Of a DNA stretch of 64,000 bases, positions 12,201 to 24,048 are shown in pieces. The position numbers and the translations under genes were made by a program. The stretch is from assembly GCF_021130785.1 (NCBI RefSeq), contig NC_060214.1, positions 6,041,001 to 6,105,000 on the forward strand, given 5' to 3'. The notes under the pieces were generated by a model that saw only the letters and a list, made by a program, of their open reading frames with translations, did not search any database and was not told where the DNA came from. The DNA comes from Homalodisca vitripennis. Taxonomy: Eukaryota > Arthropoda > Insecta > Hemiptera > Cicadellidae. Within the stretch, counting starts at the first letter, position 1. Every line of letters begins with the position of its first letter.

Positions 12201-13849
12201 TGGAACAACAACGTATTATACGATAACATGTTGTACTTGCTACAGTTATATCAATCGCATTTCTTATTTGGCTGTCATGTTATAAAAAACTACAAGTTCG
12301 ACTAAGGACATTTCTTTATCCCTTATTTATAATTTACTTAAAATAGAACCAGAAATAGACACACAAAAGAGGTAAAACGTTCAAATAATTCATTAAATAC
12401 AATCTGGACCTACTGACGTTTAAAATGATTCCACCACCAATGCTTTTATCAATGTTATTAAACATTTTTACTGTTAATTTATTAGGGAAAATTCTGTCTA
12501 AATTTTCGATTAGTATATTTGTTGTTAAAGTACGTTTAATTTAATATAATTTATTTTCACTTGTTTTAAGATAATGTTTCGAAAATATTTATCAACAGTA
12601 TTACGTAACATAGTTTGTTTTCTTATAATAAAAAATTTAACCATTTTAGGTATTCAGAAAAAATTAAAACAATGGTTATGTTAGTATCAATTATATAAGT
12701 ACTTGGAATCACCTAAAATACTGTTTATTAATATATTAGGTGTAATATGTAATAAAATCGTAATTTTTGGACGATATTATATCCTCTTCTCAATTTAATA
12801 CTATTATTTGATTCATGCCAATTGTGCTTACATCTGATAAAGTTCAAAACGTAAGGAAGCAACTAGTGGAAAAGCATTTACATGAAATACGTAAATTTCT
12901 TATATATGTGAAAAACCATAAGATGGAAAACCCTTTTTTATTGTATTATAAATACTATTGCTTTTTATTTATATTTTATTGTTTTTAATTTTACTGCCTC
13001 CAGCAGAAGATAAAACACATTTGTGAGAATCAAGCACCTGATAAATGCAGTAACCTGCTTTCTTTATAAAATGTAGACGCTACAAATAACGTCTCACAGT
13101 TGCTGTAATTACATTATTCGTATTGAAAAAACTCAATTCAATCAAATTTCTCTGCAAAAGTACATTGTTAAACTTCTTGAATCTCTTAGGAAGAACATGT
13201 CGAAACTTGTTAGAAAGAGCATCTTGAAACTTTCCTTATGCAGTAATTGGTATTCAACTAAGTAAAATAAACTTACAACAGAGGCAAAGTTTATTGTTGT
13301 ATTACCTTGGCTTATGCCAAAGGTTCCTGTTTACATATGTTACGGTCACGTGTACGTGTGCGACAGTGAGTTATTTAAGGAAATTTATGCTTTAATAATA
13401 TCTCAAAGGAGGAAAGTTTTCCTTTAAACTTTAACAAATATTAAGTAACTTTAATAATAAACCACTCTGTCGCTTTAAAAGGTTGATTAAAACTCAAACT
13501 TGCCACAGAAGCAGCCTCTTGACTATGAAGTTTCTGATCTGAGCTGCTCTTCCTAGAGATGATCTTATTTAATTTAAAGAACTCGGTTCAAATGTAATTC
13601 CTTTTTTTGTTTAATTGCTTCTTTCAAATCCTTATATATAATAGTAAAATTTGGCATAGTATATTATAGAATAGTTCGAGAGTGAGAAATAAAATCGAAA
13701 CAATGGATCCTATGTAAAGTTAGAGTATTCATGAATAACTAGTCACATTATTATTTCCATATGGTAAGGTCCATTTTCAACTATTATTTTTCATAGGCAC
13801 TTTGAGTCACAGATAACATTGGAAATACAATTCACAACAACAGTCACAA
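9281..13849. other. Long AT-rich region, no gene recognised
   Basis: About 4.6 kb without a supportable gene. Small open frames at 10123-10320 (minus, 65 codons) and 10640-10843 (plus, 67 codons) resemble no family I know and have AT-biased composition expected by chance. At about 10371-10397 a TATA-like TATATTTAA sits in the loop of a short CGCTT/AAGCG inverted repeat. This might be a promoter but is unsupported otherwise. About 12080-12110 is a short GC-richer patch. Confidence 0.45.
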
Positions 13850-14250
13850 GTGTTCAGGGGGAGGACAAGTGGTTACAAGGACGTCCACAACAGTCCATGG
13901 GGCAAAACGAACTACACAATATTTAACGGGTTTTTAAGGAGCATGGAGGCTCTCGAGATAACGTCCACACCTGGTATTTAAAGGGTAGTTCCCTACATTA
14001 GTCACAAAGAGTTTACAACAAGGCGGGAGGCGATCCAGAGACTGATAGGAGCGAGTGAGAGCCTGCACACGGGGTCACATCTTGAGCGATTGGAGCTGGG
14101 CAGCGAAAGGGACGCTATGCACTGATCAGGTCACGTGGTTTCGAATTGTAGGGTATATTAAACTGTCTCGGCCATTGGGAAGAAATCATCTGATTCACCC
14201 GATTGGTCCTTAGTGCAACTCAGCCCAGCTTTCAAGCATCAGATTGATAA
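13850..14250. other. GC-richer patch, possible promoter or exon
   Basis: By eye this is the most GC-rich single-copy stretch in the left half of the window. It holds a TATA-like TATTTAAA (13975-13982), a CACGTG E-box (14132-14137) and an inverted CCAAT (near 14172). No convincing open frame or consensus splice pair was found. It could be a promoter with a 5' untranslated exon, or an old repeat. The call is inference only. Confidence 0.25.
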
Positions 14251-14767
14251 CAGAAATACAAACGAAATTGATCTAAACAATTAAGTTGAATCTTATAATA
14301 ACTTGACAGAGTTATAAATATTACTGTACAGTACAGTACATTGTGGTACAGCATTTTGCCTTCATTAGTTTAGTTTTAAGTGTGGGACATAGTTTTATAA
14401 GTGCTTCGTAATTAGAACGAGTACTGGAATATTATTAAATACTTTCATCTAGGTTAATTGGTTTAGACTCATAAAATAATTTTAACTAATGAAAGTAATT
14501 GTTCTGAAAATACCCTTCAAATTATTTGAATTGCATTTGACTTGTACGGTTATTTATGTTTCAGTATTAACCCAAAAATTAACAACTAACAATAAAAGAT
14601 CGATATATTATGAAACATATTTTATATAATTTATAAAAATAAAAACGCTTTTACTTATTTGTTCATAAATATAATTATTTATGGAATGATTTATGAAATA
14701 TTTTACTCATTCAATTACTGTCCGTTGTATTTTCACTACTGTCACGAGTGAGAAAGACGTTATTAGT
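14251..14767. other. AT-rich spacer, nothing recognised
   Basis: AT-rich DNA leading to the 51-bp minisatellite. No gene seen. Confidence 0.5.
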
Positions 14768-14974
14768 AACCCACCTAGACATAGACCACATGTCCTACAC
14801 ATTTGTACAGAGTATATCACCACCTAGAACATGAACCACATGTCCTACACATTTGTAGAGAGCATATAACCCATCTAGAACATGGACCTCATGTCCTAAA
14901 CATTTGTAGAGAGCATATAACCCACCTAGAACATGGACCACATGTCCTACACATTTGTAGAAAGCATATAACCC
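14768..14974. repeat. 51-bp minisatellite, 4 copies
   Basis: The CACCTAG/CATCTAG motif recurs at 14772, 14821, 14872 and 14923 (spacings 49, 51, 51). Each unit carries CCACATGTCCTACACATTTG or a close variant. Because 51 is divisible by 3, an open frame runs through (14803-14994) with a 17-residue repeat. I treat this as a consequence of the period, although a short repeat peptide cannot be formally excluded. Confidence 0.9.
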
Positions 14975-15950
14975 AAGAAAGCAATATTGAATAATCTAAA
15001 ATATAAGAGCTCAAAACAAATTACAATCGTCTGAATATTGGGGCCTCTCTGGCAGTATATTTGAGAACGTATAATAATAGGATCGTAATTATTTCCCTCA
15101 CTAGTTCTGGTTTTTAACTCAATGTAACCACGCTCTTATATGTATTTCGCAATGTAGATTTCAGTCAATAGAATGTTTTCCATATATCTTAAGTGAGCTA
15201 CTACATGATACTAGTTCTTCATAAGGGAACAACTCCTCCGTGTCTTCTTTGCTGCGGGAGATATCTTCGCTTGTTGTAGAGTAGAGTATCTTTGTAAAAA
15301 CTTGGAACGACCTTATATAGTCTTAAAGTATGTTTTTGGTCGCAGTTTATAAAGTATTTATACTACAACATATTGTAACGTCCGACCTTTTGTGCCCTGA
15401 CGTAGCGCATAAAAATAATAATAATAATAATAGTGATAATAATAATCATAAAGGTTGGAAATATAGAATAATTTCAGTTTAAACTTCACCCACTAATTTG
15501 AGCAAAGTTGGTACCACTGGTAATGCAAGGAAATGTTTACGGAAATGTCTGCTGATTATCTTAACTAAACTTTCCACAAGTGGGAACTGAAGTCAGGTTA
15601 ACAACTACATGCAAGACAGAGTCAGGTTAAACGCTTCAACAATTCCTCAGAGAGCGGCGTAGTGTCTCAGACTGTCATTTCACGTTCCTCATTGTGTTAA
15701 ATGAGTTAAATATCCCTAGAATAAAATACAATAATCCTACTGTTGAGAAAGTTCACTACAGAGCATAAAGTTCCGTTATACTAATTTTTGCTTTTTCGTT
15801 GCTAAAAGAAATACTTCACTATTGATATTTCTGAAAACTTGACACATTACTATTCTTAAAAAGGTTGAAAAAATTAATTGGTCATGCAAACATAAATGTA
15901 TATAGCTTATTTCATTATTGAGATGTCCTGCATACTATACTGCTGCTTAT
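14975..15950. other. Spacer with an ATA microsatellite
   Basis: No gene recognised. An imperfect (ATA)n microsatellite occupies about 15411-15449. A slightly GC-richer patch at about 15230-15300 has no open frame of note. Confidence 0.5.
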
Positions 15951-16130
15951 TCAGCATATTTCAGCATAGACTACATCGTCTGTGACAAACGACATGTTAT
16001 TAGTAAATATATCAAAATTTTCTTCTAAAAGTGCTCTGAACATTGTCTTGAATGGCCTTAGTACGATTATTACTAGTCTTAGTACTAATATATTAGTTAA
16101 AAGTATTTAGTGGTAATTTGAAACATTGTA
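15951..16130. repeat. Solo copy of the 193-bp satellite edge plus right flank
   Basis: From GCTGCTTATTCAGCA at about 15951 the sequence matches the last monomer of the 193-bp array and then the unique-looking flank that follows that array (23865-24048). The match includes GTGCTCTGAACATTGTCTT and a block with two CTTAGTAC motifs, and ends at GAAACATTGT. Here only part of one monomer is present, with no array. This is the signature of a dispersed element family whose members carry variable numbers of tandem units, or of a duplication of the array's edge. Confidence 0.8.
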
Positions 16131-17228
16131 TGTTTCAAATGTGTAATAGACAGATCATCATAAAGAAAATAATTTTTTACGTGACAGTGACAGGCTTCAA
16201 TGTCGTTCAGCAAATTGCCGCGTATGAAATTCGCCAAAATAGGAATACTTTTTATAATATAGGTATGAATTTTCATGCAAAATTTAATAATTTCAGGGGA
16301 AATATTTCTTGATATGTTATGGATAGTATGGCTACATGTGTTACTATTTCAAGTCTTAAAATGCAATAAATTGTATTAAGTTTGTTTAGAAATGCATTCT
16401 TTTTACGATTTTCAGGTAGAATCCATAGTAACCTTAAAGAATAATGTAAAAGTGTTTGCTAAAGCTCAGCCAAATGTGCCAAATTTCAAGTTTACACGTC
16501 AGCCTGGTTTAGGTATATCTTGCAGGAAGACGAAAAGACATAAATTACATTTTTATAGCCACATTATTTATAGGGTTAACTAAGACTCAGCAAATAATTG
16601 TCGTAATTGAGATCTTTTAACTGCCTGGTTAGAATTCAAATGTATTTAATAATAGACCTAATAACAGTGACTACGAATTGTAAATATTTGTAATAAAACA
16701 ACTAAAATCCTGCATGATCACTTATAGGATATATAATTTTTCCAGAAGTTAGAGGACGAAATAAAATATAGTATTGGGTTTTTTCTATGAATGTTTTTTT
16801 TTTCAATTTAACTCTTTATATTTTGTATTTTTAACAAGAAATATTATACTTTAAAAACAAAAATTTATATTAGGGTTAAATTAAATCAATATTAGTAAAG
16901 CTTTTATATAAATATAGAAAAAATTATTTACTGAATTTGGCTTGTTAAAGATTGAATACTTTGTACAATAATAAAAAATCTTGTTCATTTTAACAATAAA
17001 TGTATTTTTGACAAGTTCTGAGTAATTAAAATAGAAGAGTAAAAATGTAAGTAGTATAATTTACCAACTTTCATACAGCGAGCGTAACTTCTAATACAGT
17101 TTCTGACTGGATATTAGATATTGAGTCTACAGAGTAGTTTAAGGAGTTTGGAAGCCCTGGAGTTGATTTGCTTAGATACAGTTGACTATACTCAAAACCG
17201 CTTGCATCTAATGGCGGCTGGTTAACGC

Positions 17229-17233
<5 letters not shown>
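16131..17233. other. AT-rich spacer, no gene seen
   Basis: Two small plus-strand frames (16118-16312 and 16392-16583) resemble nothing known and look like chance. No repeat identified. Confidence 0.45.

Positions 17234-17275
<42 letters not shown>
17234..17275. repeat. (TA)n microsatellite
   Basis: About 42 bp of TA dinucleotides lying directly against the 5' end of the recognisable retrotransposon sequence. It may mark the insertion or truncation point. Confidence 0.95.
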
Positions 17276-17278
<3 letters not shown>

Positions 17279-17333
17279 CAATAAGACCGCAGTCTCCGGA
17301 TGACGTTCCAAGGACTCAAGAAGATGACAACAG

Positions 17334-20304
17334 TATGAACTTAGTGTTTTTAAATGTCCAAGGCCTCAAGGAGAAATCTTTTATATTGGAGGGTTTTTTA
17401 CTTAAGAGTGTCTGTTGTTTGCATCTCGGAGCATTGGCTACAATATGACGAGGTTAGTTTTTCAAATCCTATAGGCTACTCTCTGATAAGTTCCTTTTGT
17501 CGTTCAAAATTTAAAAGAGGTGGTTCTCTAATATTTGTGATGAATGATCTAACTTCTAGCGCCAAAGAGCTAGATTTAGGTTTCCTATGTGACGAAATGC
17601 ATTTTGAAGTTTCCGGGATATTCATAGATAAATTTAACTTAATTGTTGTCTCCGTATATAGGTCACCCGATGGCAACCCCACGGTTTTTTTAGAACAGTT
17701 AGAGCGTTTACTATTATTTCTTTCCAAGTGGCACAACTCCACGGTTGTGGTGGGAGGAGACCTTAACGGAGAATTTGACATTACCAAATGTACAAAAAAT
17801 AGTGTTAAAACATTTTTGAATTTATTAAGACAACATAATTATCACTGTATGAATTATTTACCAACCAGAAATCAAAATTGTCTGGATAATATTTTTTGTA
17901 ATAGACTTTCAGCTACTGAAAGGGCGATCTGTGAAGTTATCTCCTTCCCTTTTTCTGACCATGATGCCCTACTATTTAATTTGCCTATTAAGTTTATTGT
18001 ATCTGAAGGAAACAACATACAGGAGAGGTCTATTGGCTTCTTTAAAATGGTATTACCTGTGAGGAAATTTGGTTGGGTGGCAGTGATGCTTCTCTGTACT
18101 GATTGGGACCTAGTATTCAGCAATAATTTCAACACCACTGATTTATTTTCAAAATTTTTCCTCAAAATTACTTCAGCTATACATTTTTTATTGCAATCTT
18201 ATTAAATTAGATTCTGGCCCAGTAAAATCAAAAACAGTTGGTTTTCAAAAACAGCCCTGGTATACAAAAGAATTAACATGTATGAAAAATAATTTGATTG
18301 CTTTGAGTCAAATTCTGAAAGAGACACCTTCGCCCAATTTGAAACAACAGCTTGCCAATTCTAAACTAAAGTACAGAAAAGCTATTTCTGAAGCCAAGCA
18401 GGCTTATTACAGAGAAAAAATAGAATGTAGTAGAAATAAGTGTAAAGCAGCTTGGGATTTAATAAAAAAAGACACTCAAGGTCATACTAGCAATAGTAGA
18501 GTTGGAATCTCACCCCAAGAATGTAATGACTTCTGCATAAACTCAGTTAAAAAACTAAGGTAAAGTGCCACTAATCCTAATATAAGATGGATTTAATAAA
18601 AAAAGACACTCAAGGTCATACTAGCAATAGTAGAGTTGGAATCTCACCCCAAGAATTTAATGACTTCTGCATAAACTCAGTTAAAAAACTAAGGTAAAGT
18701 GCCACTAATCGTAATATAAGACCCCAGTGTTATATGTCAAAATTAAATGTTACTCCTGCTCAGTTCTCTTGGAAATTAATTACTCAAGAAGATGTTTTAA
18801 AAGCAGTTAAAAGATTAAAAAATTCAAATAGTTGCGATTTTTACAATATGTCAAATAATTTATTAAAACAAATAGTTCCATCCATAGTACTTCAATTGAC
18901 TTTTGTATTCAACATATGTTTGGCCAATGGTGTTTTCCCTGCTGAACTGAAAATTTCTCGGGTCTGCCCAATTTACAAAAAGGGTCCAAAAAACCAGCCG
19001 GAAGCTATAGGCCAGTCTCAATTGTACCTGCTATATCTAAGTTGCTTGAACTTCTTGTCTTTGATCAAGTTAATGAATTCTTAGAACATAATAATCTGCT
19101 TTGCACATCACAGTATGGTTTCCGTAGTGGCAAGTCAACCCTAAATGCCATAGATGACTTGGTGTGAAATGTGATTGATGCTTTTGAAAATAAGGCTTTT
19201 GCTCGGACCGCCTTTTGCGACCTGAGCAGGGCTTTTGACTGTGTCACCAGGAATTGTTGTTAAAATTAGAATTTTACGGTATTAAAGGATCTGCCCTACA
19301 ATTTTTTGAATCATATTTAACCAATAGAGAACAGCTTGTTTGTATTAATGGAGATTGGTCAAACAGGGTGAGGGTGGAGCATGGAGTACCTCAAGGTTCT
19401 GTGCTTGGACCCTTACTTTTTTATTTCAATAAATGACTTACTATCAAATATTTCATATCCAGTTAAATCAATTCTATATGCGGATGACACCACCTTTTTT
19501 GCAACCGCTGGCATGATGGGTGAACTTTCCCATCTAATAAACAGTGCGGTAAATGAGGGGGAAATCTGGTTTAAAAGCAGTCATTTCAAGTTGAATTCTG
19601 ATAAAACCCAACATTTAGTCTTTAGTTTGAGGCCTTTTGACCAAAATTTACAACCCAAGGATGAGTGTGTCAAGTTTCTTGGGATGCATTTAGATAGCAA
19701 ACTTCAATGGAATTCCCATGTAGATCATGTGTCAATTAGGCTATCTAGAGTTGTCTATCTGATTAGACGTCTTAAAGCCCTTGTTGATATGAGCTATTTA
19801 AAAATGGTTTATTTTGCATTCTTTCAAAGTATCTATAGATATGGCTTAATTTTCTGGGGTGGTTGCAGTAGAACAAAAGAGATTTTAATTATTCAAAAAA
19901 AGGTTATTCGTATTCTCGAAAATGCAGTAGATGATGCCCACTGCAGGCCGCTATTTCAATTGTTAAAAATTCCAACAATAATTAATTTGTATATTTATGA
20001 ACTTTTATCTTATGCACTGAAACAATGCCCACTTTTAACTTTTCAAAATGATGTGCATTCTTATCACACCAGAAATAGTAGTAATATTTCAAGGACGCAT
20101 TCCAGGCTAGGGAAACCACTCAATAGTCACGTAGAAATGTCTTTTAAAATCTATAATAAAATTAATAAATATATAAAAATTATCAATTACTTAAACAATC
20201 AAAAGTTCTTATTAAAAAAATTGTATGAATGGCTGTTGAATAACCCAGTCTATTTCAGTTCAAGAATTTTTGCTTTTGGAACAAATAGATATTTTTTTAG
20301 ATAA
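17334..20304 (+). pseudogene. Broken APE endonuclease and reverse transcriptase polyprotein (ORF2)
   Basis: In autonomous elements this protein nicks genomic DNA and copies the element RNA from the nick. The start at 17334 gives the LNVQGL opening of an APE domain; a frameshift near 17410 leads to CISEHWL. VYRSPDGN, VVGGDLN, LDNIFCN and SDHDALLF (17650-17980) are the usual APE blocks. PWYTKEL (about 18255) opens the linker. RT motifs include RVCPIYKKG (about 18960), RPVSIVPAISKLLE, YGFRSGKST, FCDLSRAFDC (motif A), GVPQGSVLGP (19384-19413) and the catalytic YADD (19477-19488). The connection domain runs to 20304. It is dead: frameshifts lie near 17410, 18190, 18995, 19250 and 19420, a TGA lies at 19165, and a 134-bp tandem duplication disrupts the linker. 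The YADD itself is intact. Confidence 0.92.
18456..18721. repeat. 134-bp tandem duplication inside the ORF2 linker
   Basis: The block starting GATTTAATAAAAAAAGACAC at 18456 repeats at 18590 with very few differences (for example AATGTAATG versus AATTTAATG). 134 is not a multiple of 3, so the duplication shifts the frame. It arose after or during decay of this copy. Confidence 0.93.
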
Positions 20305-20720
20305 CTATATGCCTATAATTGATACTTGTGATACATTATTAAATTTATGAGCTGGTGCAATATTGTTGTATATGTTATATTTAAACTTTTATGTGCAGTT
20401 TTATTTGTTATTTGACTTCAGTGTTTTTATGCTATTTTTGTCTTTCATAATAATTATTTTGTCTGTGATAATTTATTCTTATGTATGTTACTTTTATGTG
20501 CAATATCTATTTTTATGTGCAATATTTGTTTATTTATTTATTATAGCCTAGTAAAACTTAAAACCCATGCCTGTTAGCTAATGATATATTCAAGTATTTA
20601 TAATTTTTTATGTCATAAATTATTGAAGAATTGACTGTAGCTAATTCAAGCTGTAATATGACTTTGTCAATACATATGTATTATGTCAACGACAAAATAA
20701 AGATTCTTGATTCTTGATAC

Positions 20721-21350
20721 GTAGCAATAATATTTGTATTCTTTACTGTCATAATTTTGAAACGTCTTGATGAGCATTTGAGAGAAATAATTTTGAAATG
20801 TTTGATTGTATTGCGCAGAATTTTTAGACACTGGTCTAAGTAAGTTTTGATATCGAACATCAGCATAATGATTGTTCATCCTCAGCCTAAGTGATGTTTC
20901 TACAATGTAATCTTTAGGGCAATGTTGACAGGATAATTTATAGAATACATTTTGTATGTTACATATAATGTTTTCTGCATTCGAAATTTTTCAGGTTAAT
21001 ACAGCTTTTATAAAAGTTTGTAGATTGCATTAAGTTGCATATTCCACAGCGTGGTTTATGGTATGGATGGCATTTGGGTTTGAAATTTTGTTTGAGGTCG
21101 TTATTTTTATTATATTTTGTATGAACTGATAGATTTTTTAAAAATTTGTTGGCCTTTTTTGAAAATAATTCTAGTAGGTCTATTAAAAAATTCATTTGTT
21201 TCTAGAGATCGCTCTAGTAATTTGTAGACGGGCCTCACAATTTCATTTACTCTGTGTAATCCAGGATGAAACTGAGTTACAAATTTAGCATCTTTTCCAC
21301 AACGGTTAAGACATGTTTTTTTGTTTATGGTTTTAGCCAGTTCCATGTGT
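20721..21350 (-). pseudogene. Penelope-like element fragment with GIY-YIG endonuclease domain
   Basis: Read on the minus strand in three successive frames. The N-terminal piece (from 21346) has FVTQFHPGLHRVNEIVRPV and then FFNRPTRIIFKKGQ, the post-RT linker pattern of Penelope-like elements. The next frame gives a cysteine-rich CHPYHKPRCGICN. A third frame gives VFYKLSCQHCPKDYIVET followed by LRMNNHYADVR, matching the start of a GIY-YIG nuclease in which the second motif reads YIV rather than YIG. Frameshifts lie near 21145 and 20955. The reverse transcriptase part is missing: the satellite array begins at 21354 where it should continue. The downstream end is cut at the 3' end of the non-LTR element. 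In intact Penelope elements this domain cuts DNA for integration. Confidence 0.75.
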
Positions 21351-21353
21351 TCC

Positions 21354-23915
21354 TGACGTTAGGCGCAGCTGTTGCTTATTCAGCATAGACTGCATCGTCT
21401 GTGACAAACAACATGGTACTAGTAGACAGTGTTGTTGCTAGCCAACTATTGTTTAGAGAAGGTGACATGTATCACAAGACCTAACCACATAGCATGATAC
21501 AGCTTTACGGTATGATGGTTTAACATAACAGGCAGCTGACGTTGGGCGCAGCTGCTACTTATTCAGCATATTTCAGCATAGACTTCATCGTCTGTGACAA
21601 ACAACATGTGGTACCAGTAGACAGTGTTGTTGCTAGCCAACTATTGTTTATAGAAGATGACATGTATCACAAGACCTAACCACATAGCATGATACAGCTT
21701 TACGGTATGATAGTTTAACGTAACAGGCAGCTGACGTTGGGCGCAGCTGCTACTTATTCAGCATATTTCAGCATAGACTTCATCGTCTGTGACAAACAAC
21801 ATGGTACTAGTAGACAGTGTTGTTGCTAGCCAACTATTGTTTAGAGAAGGTGACATGTATCACAAGACCTAACCACATAGCATGATACAGCTTTACGGTA
21901 TGATGGTTTAACATAACAGGCAGCTGACGTTGGGCGCAGCTGCTACTTATTCAGCATATTTCAGCATAGACTTCATCGTCTGTGACAAACAACATGGTAC
22001 CAGTAGACAGTGTTGTTGCTAGCCAACTATTGTTTATAGAAGATGACATGTATCACAAGACCTAACCACATAGCATGATACAGCTTTACGGTATGATAGT
22101 TTAACGTAACAGGCAGCTGACGTTGGGCGCAGCTGCTACTTATTCAGCATATTTCAGCATAGACTTCATCGTCTGTGACAAACAACATGGTACTAGTAGA
22201 CAGTGTTGTTGCTAGCCAACTATTGTTTAGAGAAGGTGACATGTATCACAAGACCTAACCACATAGCATGATACAGCTTTACGGTATGATGGTTTAACAT
22301 AACAGGCAGCTGACGTTGGGCGCAGCTGCTACATATTCAGCATATTTCAGCATAGACTTCATCCTCTGTGACAAACAACATGGTACCAGTAGACAGTGTT
22401 GTTGCTAGCCAACTATTGTTTATAGAAGATGACATGTATCACAAGACCTAACCACATAGCATGATACAGCTTTACGGTATGATGGTTTAACATAACAGGC
22501 AGCTGACGTTGGGCGCAGCTGCTACTTATTCAGCATATTTCAGCATAGACTTCATCGTCTGTGACAAACATCATGGTACCAGTAGACAGTGTTGTTGCTA
22601 GCCAACTATTGTTTAGAGAAGATGACATGTATCACAAGACCTAACCACATAATATGATAATGCTTTACAGTTTTGTGGTTTAACATAACAGGCAGCTGAC
22701 GTTGGGCACAGCTGCTACTTATTCAGCATATTTCAGCATAGACTTCATCGTCTGTGACAAACAACATGGTACTAGTAGACAGTGTTGTTGCTAGCCAACT
22801 ATTGTTTAGAGAAGGTGACATGTATCACAAGACCTAACCACATAGCATGATACAGCTTTACGGTATGATGGTTTAACATAACAGGCAGCTGACGTTGGGC
22901 GCAGCTGCTACTTATTCAGCATAGACTGCATCGTCTGTGACAAACAACTTAGTACCAGTAGACAGTGTTGTTGCTAGCCAACTATTGTTTATAGAAGATG
23001 ACATGTATCACAAGACCTAACCACATAGCATGATACAGCTTTACGGTCTGATGGTTTAACATAACAGGCAGCTGACGTTGGGCGCAGCTGCTACTTATTC
23101 AGCATATTTCAGCATAGACTTCATCGTCTGTGACAAACAACATGGTACCAGTAGACAGTGTTGTTGCTAGCCAACTATTGTTTAGAGAAGATGACATGTA
23201 TCACAAGACCTAACCTCATAGCATGATACAGCCTTACGGTCTGATGGTTTAACATAACAGGCAGCTGACGTTGGGCGCAGCTGCTACTTATTCAGCATAT
23301 TTCAGCATAGACTTCATCGTCTGTGACAAACATCATGGTACCAGTAGACAGTGTTGTTGCTAGCCAACTATTGTTTAGAGAAGATGACATGTATCACAAG
23401 ACCTAACCACATAATATGATAATGCTTTACAGTTTTGTGGTTTAACATAACAGGCAGCTGACGTTGGGCACAGCTGCTACTTATTCAGCATATTTCAGCA
23501 TAGACTTCATCGTCTGTGACAAACAACATGGTAGCAGTAGACAGTGTTGTTGCTAGCCAACTATTGTTTATAGAAGATGACATGTATCACAAGACCTAAC
23601 CTCATAGCATGATACAGCTTTACGGTCTGATGGTTTAACACAACAGCCAGCTGACGTTTGGCGCAGCTGCTGCTTATTCATCATATTTCAGCATAGACTT
23701 CATCGTCTGTGACAAACAACATGGTAGCAGTAGACAGTGTTGTTGCTAGCCAACTATTGTTTATAGAAGATGACATGTATCACAAGACCTAACCACATAG
23801 CATGATACAGCTTTACGGTATGATGGTTTAACATAACAGCCAGCTGACGTTGGGCGCAGCTGTTGCTTATTCAGCATATTTCAGCATAGACTACATCGTC
23901 TGTTACGAACGACAT
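21354..23915. repeat. 193-bp satellite array, about 13 copies, with higher-order structure
   Basis: CAGCTGACG recurs at 21533, 21728, 21921, 22114, 22307, 22500, 22693, 22886, 23069, 23262, 23455, 23648 and 23841. Most spacings are 193, two are 195 or 183. The 183-bp one lacks the TATTTCAGCA block. Two variants alternate in the first six monomers (ACTAGTAGAC with GAGAAGGTG, ACCAGTAGAC with ATAGAAGATG), giving a 386-bp unit. A distinct variant with AATGCTTTACAGTTTTGTGG appears at 22500-22692 and again at 23262-23454. Each monomer has two CAGCTG E-boxes about 12 bp apart. Confidence 0.95.
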
Positions 23916-24048
23916 GTTATTAGTAAATAGATCAAAATTGTCCTTCAAAAGTGCTCTGAACATTGTCTTCAATATCCTTAGTACGATTATTACTAGTCTT
24001 AGTACTAGTATATTGGTTAATAGTATTTAGTGGTAATTGGAAACATTG
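23865..24048. repeat. Array-edge flank shared with 15951-16130
   Basis: The last monomer fades at about 23915 into about 130 bp of non-satellite sequence that is nearly the same as 15990-16130, down to GAAACATTGT. It contains a locally self-complementary segment around ACTAGTCTTAGTACTAGT. Confidence 0.85.

Larger units (their letters stand above)
17278..20720 (+). mobile_element. Degenerate non-LTR retrotransposon (LINE-1 of this window), CR1/jockey-like
   Basis: The order is endonuclease, linker, reverse transcriptase and a T-rich 3' untranslated region of about 415 bp. An AATAAA (20696-20701) is followed at once by a tail of GATTCTT-type heptamer repeats. Short-repeat tails directly after AATAAA, without a long poly(A), are typical of CR1-like and some related clades, so that placement is tentative. 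The 5' end seems truncated at the TA microsatellite: the frame carrying the first methionine is open back into the microsatellite, and no ORF1 with zinc knuckles is visible. The 3' end abuts a Penelope-like relic on the opposite strand. No target-site duplication could be read. Confidence 0.9.

Noticed and set aside
21354..23915. CRISPR-like regular repeats
   Set aside because: Repeats are contiguous with no unique spacers and the DNA is eukaryotic. The same applies to every array here.
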